Shown here in pieces: positions 1 to 5,148 of a stretch of 7,361 nt of DNA (within the stretch, counting starts at the first letter, position 1; each line of letters starts with the position of its first letter). This DNA is from an uncultured Oscillospiraceae bacterium (GTDB taxonomy: Bacteria; Bacillota; Clostridia; Oscillospirales; Oscillospiraceae), in assembly GCA_900752285.1 (NCBI GenBank), contig CAADUW010000047.1:1-7361 (forward strand), read 5' to 3'. Below the pieces are notes generated by a model. That model did no database searches, was not told the origin of the DNA, and saw only the letters and a list, made by a program, of their open reading frames with translations. A program made the translations under genes and the position numbers.

Positions 1-248
1 AAGAGAAACCGGTGTGGATGTTCTGTCCACACCGGTCAGCGTGTAAAAAAGCCTCGCAGAGTTTGCCGCCCGCAGGCGGCAAAGAGATTCTGACCATTTT
101 CTGTCGGGGCGCACCCCAGGGCGGTCTCTCTTGCCCCTTCGGGGCAATTCACCTCCTGTACCTGACAGAAAATACCTATCAGGCTGCAAGTGTGCGAGTT
201 GTCCGCCGTAGGCGGGCAAGGCGTGCGCGCGGCAGACTGCAATCCTTT

Positions 249-278
249 TGTCAAAAAGGGCAAAGCCCTTTTTTGACA
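249..278. terminator. Bidirectional hairpin terminator candidate
   Basis: GTCAAAAAGGGC (250-261) pairs with GCCCTTTTTTGAC (265-277) around an AAA loop, with one extra T on the right. GGGC-loop-GCCC followed by a run of T gives an intrinsic-terminator form on either strand. It lies about 50 bases past the stop of the CBS gene, so it could be that gene's main terminator. It also contains TTGACA on both strands, but no -10 element lies at the right distance. Confidence 0.55.
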
Positions 279-283
279 GTTTC

Positions 284-316
284 AAACCGGTGTGGATGTT
301 CTGTCCACACCGGTTT
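284..316 (-). terminator. Hairpin downstream of the CBS gene, candidate terminator
   Basis: A perfect 13-bp stem (284-296 with 304-316, AAACCGGTGTGGA / TCCACACCGGTTT) with a 7-nt loop begins 10 bases after the minus-strand CBS gene stops. On the minus strand only GGTTT and then GAAACTG follow it, so the U-tract is short. It could stop transcription by stem strength or act together with the next hairpin at 249-278. The same hairpin without the terminal AA/TT pairs recurs at 6-36, so it is also part of the repeat unit. Confidence 0.5.
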
Positions 317-325
317 CTTGGAATA

Positions 326-1030
326 TCAATTTGCCGCAATCAGGTCCCAGGGGGTCAGAATGCCCCGGAGACGGTCGTCGGGTCTGCCGCTGGCGGTCAG
401 AAGAACCAGACGCACCCGCTTTCCGTCCTCCAGCTTCTGTTCAAACAGGTCAATGACTTCATCCGCGTAGGCGTTCATGGAAGCAAAGGCGTAAACCTGC
501 ATGTGCTTTGCCGAGAGGCTGGTGCAGAATGCCAGATCCCGAAAGATCAGTTCCCGGTCCTGGGGAAAAATGTCCCCGCCGCAGCGGCTGACATACTGGA
601 AAAAGGAGCGCTCGTCAAAGATGCCCACCACTCTGCCGTCCTGCAAAATGGGAATGCTGCTGTGCCCCAGAAGCTGCATCTGCTCCATGGCAGGCTTGAC
701 CGGGTCACTCGGTCTGCGCCAGATCAGGTCCCGCTTGTATACGCAGATGTCCCGGCACCGCTTCCGGTTATTGACCATGGCGGTCAGTTCCCTGACAAAG
801 GCAATGCTCTTTTCGGAGGGCTCGGCAGCATAGCACCCATCCAGACGGGCGTTGTGCTGCAAGAAGTTCCGAAGATCGGCACAGCTCTGAATTTCCGCCT
901 TCCGGTCCTCAAACCGGGGCTGCCGTTTCAGTTCCCCAATGACGGACTGCTCCTTCGTCAGCCGGTAAACCCGCCGGACAGATTCCTCCAGCCGCTTGTA
1001 TGCTTCAATGAACGTATCCACTCTGTCCAC
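326..1030 (-). CDS. CBS-pair protein with N-terminal HEPN-like helical domain
   Basis: The chosen start is GTG at 1030, giving 234 aa. GGAGG lies at 1042-1038, 7 nt before it, and a good promoter covers the alternative ATG codons at 1066 and 1063, which would add 12 residues. Residues about 1-90 are charged and helical (starting DRVDTFIEAYKRLEE) and contain RNFLQH at R54-H59, an RX4H motif with Asn after Arg as in HEPN domains. Two CBS motifs follow, about 94-145 (SSIPILQDGRVVGIFDE) and about 160-233, ending GILTPWDLIAA. CBS pairs usually bind adenine nucleotides and gate a partner domain, and HEPN domains are often RNases or RNA binders. A nucleotide-sensing RNA-related role is therefore inference. 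There is no signal peptide or membrane segment, so it should be cytoplasmic. It is transcribed divergently from the hydrolase operon. CBS is confident; the HEPN assignment rests on one motif and predicted helices. Confidence 0.85.
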   Translation of the reverse strand: MDRVDTFIEAYKRLEESVRRVYRLTKEQSVIGELKRQPRFEDRKAEIQSCADLRNFLQHNARLDGCYAAEPSEKSIAFVRELTAMVNNRKRCRDICVYKRDLIWRRPSDPVKPAMEQMQLLGHSSIPILQDGRVVGIFDERSFFQYVSRCGGDIFPQDRELIFRDLAFCTSLSAKHMQVYAFASMNAYADEVIDLFEQKLEDGKRVRLVLLTASGRPDDRLRGILTPWDLIAAN

Positions 1031-1061
1031 AGCGCTGCCTCCAAACGAGAATTCTGTCTGC

Positions 1062-1091
1062 ATCATACCACAAAGCAGTCCGTCCCGTCAA
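1062..1091 (-). promoter_or_regulatory. Sigma-A promoter of the CBS gene, with extended -10
   Basis: On the minus strand, TTGACG (1091-1086) is followed by an 18-nt spacer and TATGAT (1067-1062), preceded by TGG, an extended -10. Transcription would begin near 1055, leaving a leader of about 25 nt that carries GGAGG just before the GTG at 1030. The -10 contains the ATG codons at 1066 and 1063, so those codons would not be in the mRNA. This is what decides the start of the CBS gene. Confidence 0.65.
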
Positions 1092-1131
1092 TGCCATCCC
1101 AATTTGCCGTCAAAAAGAAACCCTCCGTCAA
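1085..1131 (-). repeat. Three TTGACGG direct repeats upstream of the CBS gene
   Basis: On the minus strand TTGACGG occurs at 1131-1125, 1113-1107 and 1091-1085, spaced 18 and 22 bases apart. The nearest copy is the -35 element of the CBS promoter. The other two have no -10 at the right distance, so they are either chance copies or binding sites for a regulator that reads a -35-like heptamer. Confidence 0.4.
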
Positions 1132-1256
1132 TTGGAAGGTGTGGTGAAATCTCCGTGAGGGCGGTGCTTCCCATAACGGTACCTGTCTGCTTTCGTTCAC
1201 AAAGTGAGCGGAAACGTAAAATTTCTCTCCGGTAGAGAGAAAATACCCACAGTAGA

Positions 1257-1285
1257 TTGCCAGAATCCAAAAAGAATGGTATACT
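1257..1285 (+). promoter_or_regulatory. Sigma-A promoter of the hydrolase/DUF6320/TraX operon
   Basis: TTGCCA (1257-1262), a 17-nt spacer and TATACT (1280-1285), preceded by TGG (extended -10), match the housekeeping consensus at 5 of 6 positions in each box. Transcription would start near 1292, giving a leader of about 55 nt before the ATG at 1348. Confidence 0.8.
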
Positions 1286-1312
1286 ATAAGGAACCCATAC
1301 AGGAAAAAGAAT

Positions 1313-1333
1313 GATCCGTGTGGAAAACGGATC
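1313..1333 (+). promoter_or_regulatory. Leader hairpin just before the operon's first ribosome binding site
   Basis: GATCCGT (1313-1319) pairs with ACGGATC (1327-1333) around a 7-nt loop in the 5' leader. It ends 4 bases before AAGGA at 1338-1342, the ribosome binding site of the ATG at 1348. The alternative GTG start at 1318 would lie inside this stem, which argues against using it. A role in translation control is possible but unproven. Confidence 0.45.
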
Positions 1334-1347
1334 CGGAAAGGACAGCT

Positions 1348-3510
1348 ATGCAATTATCCGCAAAAATGGTTCATGAACGGCTGGCGCACATGAAGCCGAG
1401 ACTGGAAAACTGCTCTCTGGAAACGACCCGGAAAGGACAGAACGCTCTGGGAGAAGTGATGCGGGCAGCCCACCACTCCCGGTCCAAGGTAAAGCGGCAC
1501 GATTTTCCGGACTTTCAGGCCGCTTGGGTCATGCCCGGCGATCAGCGCCGGGACGGTGTGGTACTGTATCTCCATGGCGGTGGTTATACCTGCGGCGGTT
1601 TGGAATATGCTTTGGGCTTCGGTTCCGTTCTGGCGGACAACTGCGGCGTGCGGGTGTTCTGCGCTGCCTACCGTCTGGCACCGGAAAACCCCTTCCCGGC
1701 AGCGGTGGACGATGCGCTGACTGCCTATCAGTATCTTTTGAAAAAAGGCTATACCCCCAATCAGATCAGCCTTTGCGGGGAAAGCGCCGGCGGCGGGCTG
1801 TGCTTCTGCCTGTGTCTGCGGCTGAAGGAACTGGGAATGGAGCTCCCCGGGAGCATCACCGCCATTTCCCCTTGGACGGACCTGACCGGGTCCGGGGAAA
1901 GCTACGAGACAAACCGTGAGGTGGACGTGTCCCTGTCACAGGAACAGCTTGCGCTTTATGCCCGGTGCTATACGGATAATCCGGAGAATCCGCTGGCATC
2001 TCCGCTTTTCGGGGATCTGACCGGGATGCCCCCAACCCTGATTTTCGCCGGCGGGGATGAGATCCTGCTGAGCGATTCGGAGAATATGTGCCGCAAGCTG
2101 CGGGAGGCCGGGAATATCTGCCGGATCCATGTGCGTCCGGAACGTTGGCACGCCTATGTGCTGTACGGACTTGCGGAGGATCAGGAGGACATGGTGATCC
2201 TGAACGGCTTCCTCAGCCGGTACCTGTCTCCGGAACGGAAGCTGCGGTGGATGCGGCTGGATAATGCCGCGAAAATTTATCCCGCTGCCCAGCGGGAGAG
2301 CTGGAGCAATGTATTCCGGCTGTCTGCCACCCTGAACGACCGGGTGGATACCCGGGTGCTTCAGTCCGCGCTGGATGTGACCGTCCGCCGGTTTCCCTCC
2401 ATGTGCGTCCGGCTGCGGCGGGGACTGTTCTGGTACTACTTGCAGCAGTTGGAGCATGCCCCGGCGATCCGGGAGGAGAGCAGCTACCCCGTGACCCGCA
2501 TGAGCCGCCGGGAGGTGCGCAGCTGCGCGTTCCGGGTGATCGCCTACGAAAACCGGATCGCGGTGGAGTTTTTCCATGCCGTCACCGACGGCAACGGCGG
2601 CCTGATCTTCCTGAAATCGCTGGTGGCCGAGTATTTGCAGCAGAAGTACGGCGCTTCCATTCCGGCAACGGACGGGGTACTGGGTCGGCTGGAAGCCCCT
2701 CGGGAGGAGGAGCTGGAGGACAGCTTCCTGAAAAATGCCGGAAACGTGAACGCCAGCCGCCGGGAAAACAATGCCTGGCATCCGCACGGCACGCTGGAGG
2801 GGGACGGCTTCCTGAACCTGACCTGCTTCAAGGTGAACGGGGCGGAGGCTCTGAAGCTGGCCCACAGCTACGGAGTCAGCCTGACTACCTTCCTGTGTGC
2901 GGCGGTTATGATGGCGCTACAGAACATGCAGAATGAGCGGGTCTCCAATATCCGCCGGCGGAAGATGATCCGGGTGCAGGTGCCCGTCAATCTGCGGAAG
3001 ATATTCCCAAGCAGGACTCTGCGGAACTTTGTGCTCTATACCACTCCGGAAATTGATCCCCGGCTGGGAACCTACACGTTCCCGGAAATCTGTCAGGCGG
3101 TCAAGAACCGGATCGGGCTGGAGGTCACGCCAAAGATCATGAGCAGTCGGATCGCGGCAAATGTCAGCAGCGAAAAGCTGCTGATCGTCCGGATCATGCC
3201 CCTGTTCCTGAAAAATATGGTGATGAAGGCCATTTTTAATGTCATCGGCGAGAAAAAAGCCTGTCTGTGCATGTCCAATCTGGGGCAGGTGAACGTTCCG
3301 GAGGAAATGAAAGATTATGTAAACCGGATGGACTTTATCCTGAGCGCACAGGCAACGGCGCCTCAGAATTGCAGCGCCCTGTCCTTCGGCGATACGCTCT
3401 ATATCAACTTTACCCGCAATATCCGGGAACCGGAACTGGAAGCGCATTTCTTCCGGGTACTGCGGGATCTGGGCCTGGGCGCGGAGGTCCAGACCAATTC
3501 CCGGGAATGA
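1348..3510 (+). CDS. HSL-type alpha/beta hydrolase fused to a condensation/alcohol-acetyltransferase-like domain
   Basis: 720 aa from ATG 1348, preceded by AAGGA with 5-nt spacing; an in-frame GTG at 1318 lacks a well-placed site. Residues about 1-295 are an HSL-family esterase/lipase: oxyanion motif HGGG at 76-79, nucleophile elbow GESAG with Ser146, Asp237 (GGDEILLSD) and His268 (RWHAY) complete the triad. Residues about 300-715 resemble the CoA-dependent acyltransferase/condensation superfamily. HAVTDG at 410-415 is the HxxxDG catalytic motif, and VPVNLRKIFPSRTLRNF near 545-561 is typical of alcohol-acetyltransferase-like proteins. There is no signal peptide or obvious membrane segment, so the protein is probably cytosolic. 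Such a fusion could release and transfer an acyl group or act on one ester in both directions; the substrate is unknown. It is the first gene of the operon, and its TGA forms part of the next gene's ribosome binding site. Domain calls are firm; the pathway is not. Confidence 0.9.
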   Translation: MQLSAKMVHERLAHMKPRLENCSLETTRKGQNALGEVMRAAHHSRSKVKRHDFPDFQAAWVMPGDQRRDGVVLYLHGGGYTCGGLEYALGFGSVLADNCGVRVFCAAYRLAPENPFPAAVDDALTAYQYLLKKGYTPNQISLCGESAGGGLCFCLCLRLKELGMELPGSITAISPWTDLTGSGESYETNREVDVSLSQEQLALYARCYTDNPENPLASPLFGDLTGMPPTLIFAGGDEILLSDSENMCRKLREAGNICRIHVRPERWHAYVLYGLAEDQEDMVILNGFLSRYLSPERKLRWMRLDNAAKIYPAAQRESWSNVFRLSATLNDRVDTRVLQSALDVTVRRFPSMCVRLRRGLFWYYLQQLEHAPAIREESSYPVTRMSRREVRSCAFRVIAYENRIAVEFFHAVTDGNGGLIFLKSLVAEYLQQKYGASIPATDGVLGRLEAPREEELEDSFLKNAGNVNASRRENNAWHPHGTLEGDGFLNLTCFKVNGAEALKLAHSYGVSLTTFLCAAVMMALQNMQNERVSNIRRRKMIRVQVPVNLRKIFPSRTLRNFVLYTTPEIDPRLGTYTFPEICQAVKNRIGLEVTPKIMSSRIAANVSSEKLLIVRIMPLFLKNMVMKAIFNVIGEKKACLCMSNLGQVNVPEEMKDYVNRMDFILSAQATAPQNCSALSFGDTLYINFTRNIREPELEAHFFRVLRDLGLGAEVQTNSRE

Positions 3511-3520
3511 GGTGTTTTCC

Positions 3521-4216
3521 ATGTATTGTATTAACTGCGGCGTCAAGCTGGCGGACAGCGAAAAGCGCTGTCCTCTGTGCGGTACGGTCCCGTTTCATCC
3601 GGATATTCGCCGGGAGGAGGGAGAGCCCCTCTACCCGCCGGACAAGTATCCCAGCCTTCATGTAGGACGGAAGGCGGCACTGGGGGTCATCACGATTCTG
3701 CTGTTCATGCCCATCCTGATCACCCTGATCTGTGACTTCGGCATCCACGGGCATATGACCTGGTCCGGCTATGTGGTGGGGGCCTTGCTCCTTGTGTATA
3801 TTGCCGGGGTGCTGCCCCGGTGGTTTACAAAGCCCAATCCGGTGTTTTTTGTGCCCTGTGTGTTTGTGGCGTCGGGGCTCTATGTGCTGTATGTGGATCT
3901 TGCGGTGCACGGCGGCTGGTTCCTGAGTTTTGCCTTTCCGGTGATCGGCTTCCTGGGCCTGCTGGTGACGGCGGTGGTCGTTCTGATCCGGTATACCCAC
4001 CGGGGGGAACTGTATATTTATGGCGGCGCACTGGTGGCATTGGGGGCGTTCATGCCGCTGATGGAATTTTTGATGGTCATTACCTTTGATTTGCCCCGGT
4101 TCATCGGCTGGTCGCTGTATCCGCTGGTGGTGCTGGTGCTGATGGGCGGCGCGCTGATCTTCCTTGCCATTTGCCGTCCTGCCCGGGAGGCAATGGAGCG
4201 GAGAACCTTCCTGTAA
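3521..4216 (+). CDS. Zinc-ribbon six-TM membrane protein, DUF6320-like
   Basis: 231 aa from ATG 3521. GAGG at 3509-3512, overlapping the upstream stop codon, is 8 nt away; the in-frame GTG at 3512 overlaps that site and is unlikely. The protein opens with a zinc ribbon: Cys3 and Cys6 (CINCG), then Cys17 and Cys20 (CPLCG). A polar linker to about residue 50 is followed by six hydrophobic segments near 52-72, 83-102, 108-128, 133-157, 165-189 and 195-218. This layout matches DUF6320 proteins, whose biochemical function I do not know. The 10-nt gap to the hydrolase-acyltransferase gene and the 13-nt gap to the TraX-like gene indicate one transcript. The ribbon should face the cytoplasm and might dock a soluble partner such as the upstream fusion protein, which is inference. 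The zinc ribbon and topology are clear; the DUF number is from memory. Confidence 0.85.
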   Translation: MYCINCGVKLADSEKRCPLCGTVPFHPDIRREEGEPLYPPDKYPSLHVGRKAALGVITILLFMPILITLICDFGIHGHMTWSGYVVGALLLVYIAGVLPRWFTKPNPVFFVPCVFVASGLYVLYVDLAVHGGWFLSFAFPVIGFLGLLVTAVVVLIRYTHRGELYIYGGALVALGAFMPLMEFLMVITFDLPRFIGWSLYPLVVLVLMGGALIFLAICRPAREAMERRTFL

Positions 4217-4229
4217 GGACGGGAGGCTT

Positions 4230-4913
4230 ATGAAAGAGAGAGGAATTTCTCAGGAGGGACTCAAGATCCTTGCCTGTCTCACCATGCTGGCGGATCATGC
4301 GGGCATGGTCCTGTTCCCCGGGCAGATGGGATTCCGGATGATTGGGCGGCTTGCCTTTCCGATTTTCTGCTTCCTGCTGACGGAGGGGGCTCATTACACG
4401 AAAAATCCAGCCCGCTATGCCCTCCGGCTTGCAGTGGGAGCGCTCCTGTCGGAGCTTCCCTTTGATCTTGCCTGTTCCGGCGGCTGGGACTGGGAGAGCC
4501 AGAGCGTAATGCTGACCCTGCTCATCGGCTTCCTGATGCTGGTGTGCATGAAGCGGACGGAGAGCCTGCCGCTGCGGGTGCTGATGGTGATCCCCTTTGC
4601 GGCATTGGCGGAAGCCTGTCAGACGGACTATGGCGCTTCCGGAATCGTCCTGATCGGAATTTTTGCCCTGACCCGCAGGGCAGCCTCCTGGCTGCGCACG
4701 CTGCTGGTTTTTGCCGGGCTCCTGCTGGTGCCCAGCATCCGCATAACGGTACTTGGCGTTCGCTTTCCCATGGAGCTGCTGGGCATTTTCGCAATGGTGC
4801 CAATTCTGCTCTATTCGGGAAAGAAACGCTCGTATTCGAAGCCCCTTCAGTGGGCATTCTACCTGTTCTACCCGGTACATCTGACCCTGCTGTGGCTGAT
4901 CAAAGTCCTGTAA
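4230..4913 (+). CDS. TraX-family integral membrane protein
   Basis: 227 aa from ATG 4230. GGAGG at 4222-4226 is only 3 nt away and AAGGA at 4215-4219 is 10 nt away; the longer open frame back to 4164 overlaps the previous gene. TraX hallmarks appear in order: LKILACLTMLADH with Asp22-His23, IGRLAFPIFCFLLTEG (38-53), YALRL (63-67), TDYGASGIVLIG (132-143), LLYSGKK (193-199) and FYLFYPVHL (210-218). The rest is a series of hydrophobic helices. TraX of the F plasmid is required for N-terminal acetylation of pilin, and the family is related to membrane acyltransferases. Chromosomal Firmicute homologues are common and mostly uncharacterised. No pilin or transfer genes lie nearby, so a conjugation role is unlikely. 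Its place after an acyltransferase fusion suggests acylation of an envelope molecule, which is inference. It is the last gene of the operon. Confidence 0.9.
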   Translation: MKERGISQEGLKILACLTMLADHAGMVLFPGQMGFRMIGRLAFPIFCFLLTEGAHYTKNPARYALRLAVGALLSELPFDLACSGGWDWESQSVMLTLLIGFLMLVCMKRTESLPLRVLMVIPFAALAEACQTDYGASGIVLIGIFALTRRAASWLRTLLVFAGLLLVPSIRITVLGVRFPMELLGIFAMVPILLYSGKKRSYSKPLQWAFYLFYPVHLTLLWLIKVL

Positions 4914-4915
4914 AC

Positions 4916-4961
4916 AAAATCCCACGCCATTCTGTTCGGACCAGAGTGACGTGGGATTTTT
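4916..4961. terminator. Intrinsic terminator after the TraX-like gene, usable from both sides
   Basis: AAAATCCCACG (4916-4926) pairs with CGTGGGATTTT (4950-4960) over a 23-nt loop that itself holds a small TCTG/CAGA stem, and a run of T closes it on the plus strand. It starts 3 bases after the TraX stop codon. On the minus strand the same arms give GGGATTTTG, so it may also stop readthrough from ychF, which converges on this point. Confidence 0.8.
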
Positions 4962-5091
4962 CAATTGAAAAACAGGCTTTTGGGAATACCCCGAAAGGCG
5001 TCGTTCCGAAGACCCTGATTCCCGGTCATTCCGCGGAGCAGCACGCACTGCCGTGGGAATCTCCCGGATGAAAGGTACACCGAAACGATAA

Positions 5092-5106
5092 GGACTGTTC
5101 CAGTCC
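5092..5106 (-). terminator. Weak candidate terminator downstream of ychF
   Basis: On the minus strand GGACTG-GAA-CAGTCC is followed by TTATCGTTT, about 43 bases after the ychF stop. The stem is short and the T-rich tail is interrupted. A second small stem, 5118-5123/5128-5133 (TGGGGA / TCCCCA), lies nearer ychF without a T-tract. Either could terminate ychF; nothing else is recognisable between 4962 and 5148. Confidence 0.35.
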
Positions 5107-5148
5107 CTCGTATTTTATGGGGAAATCTCCCCACCGCAAAAGTTTTCT

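Larger units (their letters stand above)
6..316. repeat. Hairpin-rich intergenic repeat unit bounded by two identical palindromes
   Basis: This gene-free stretch is almost entirely inverted repeats. An identical 31-bp palindrome sits at 6-36 and 284-314 (arms ACCGGTGTGGA / TCCACACCGGT, 7-nt loop TGTTCTG). Between them are further stems: 62-70/75-83 (TTTGCCGCC / GGCGGCAAA); 96-105/164-173 (ATTTTCTGTC / GACAGAAAAT), extended by CTGA 90-93 with TCAG 179-182 and enclosing 106-109/114-117 and 131-137/141-147; 199-207/211-219 with outer pairs 192-196/226-230 and 184-187/232-235; and 250-261/265-277. The stems tile side by side with few unpaired gaps. This is seen directly. That it is a dispersed repeat or structured RNA is inference. 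Short open frames cross it on both strands, but none has protein-like character. Confidence 0.7.
1031..1347. other. Divergent intergenic control region
   Basis: These roughly 317 bases between the CBS gene and the hydrolase operon hold no convincing gene. They contain the CBS promoter (1062-1091), the TTGACGG repeats, and an imperfect palindrome around 1191-1213 (TCAC-AAA-GTGA core). Further along are a perfect 8-bp palindrome at 1222-1229/1235-1242 (TTTCTCTC / GAGAGAAA, 5-nt loop), the hydrolase promoter (1257-1285) and a leader hairpin (1313-1333). The two palindromes sit just upstream of the rightward -35, where an operator or activator site would be expected. A 60- and a 96-residue minus-strand frame here look like chance openings. 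Confidence 0.6.

Noticed and set aside
36..263. Minus-strand 75-codon frame inside the repeat unit
   Set aside because: Its sequence is dictated by the inverted repeats; such frames are easily annotated as hypothetical proteins, but I see no protein-like features.
249..278. Promoters from TTGACA on both strands of the hairpin
   Set aside because: No -10-like hexamer lies 16-18 bases downstream on either strand; the TTGACA is part of the stem.
6..316. CRISPR array
   Set aside because: Only two copies of the palindrome are present, about 280 bp apart, and there are no regular spacers or cas genes.
248..1147. Long plus-strand open frame (299 codons) opposite the CBS gene
   Set aside because: It is antisense to a gene with clear CBS motifs, has low-complexity, domain-free translation, and runs through the hairpin repeat and promoter region.
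1318..1347. GTG 1318 as start of the hydrolase gene
   Set aside because: It lies in a hairpin, its nearest AGGA is 13 nt away, and ATG 1348 has AAGGA at 5-nt spacing.
1936..2865. Minus-strand open frame of 309 codons inside the hydrolase-acyltransferase gene
   Set aside because: Shadow of the fusion gene; its translation is rich in Pro, Gln and His with no motif.
4101..5048. Minus-strand open frame of 315 codons opposite the TraX-like gene
   Set aside because: It crosses the operon terminator and lies antisense to two membrane-protein genes; no domain is visible.
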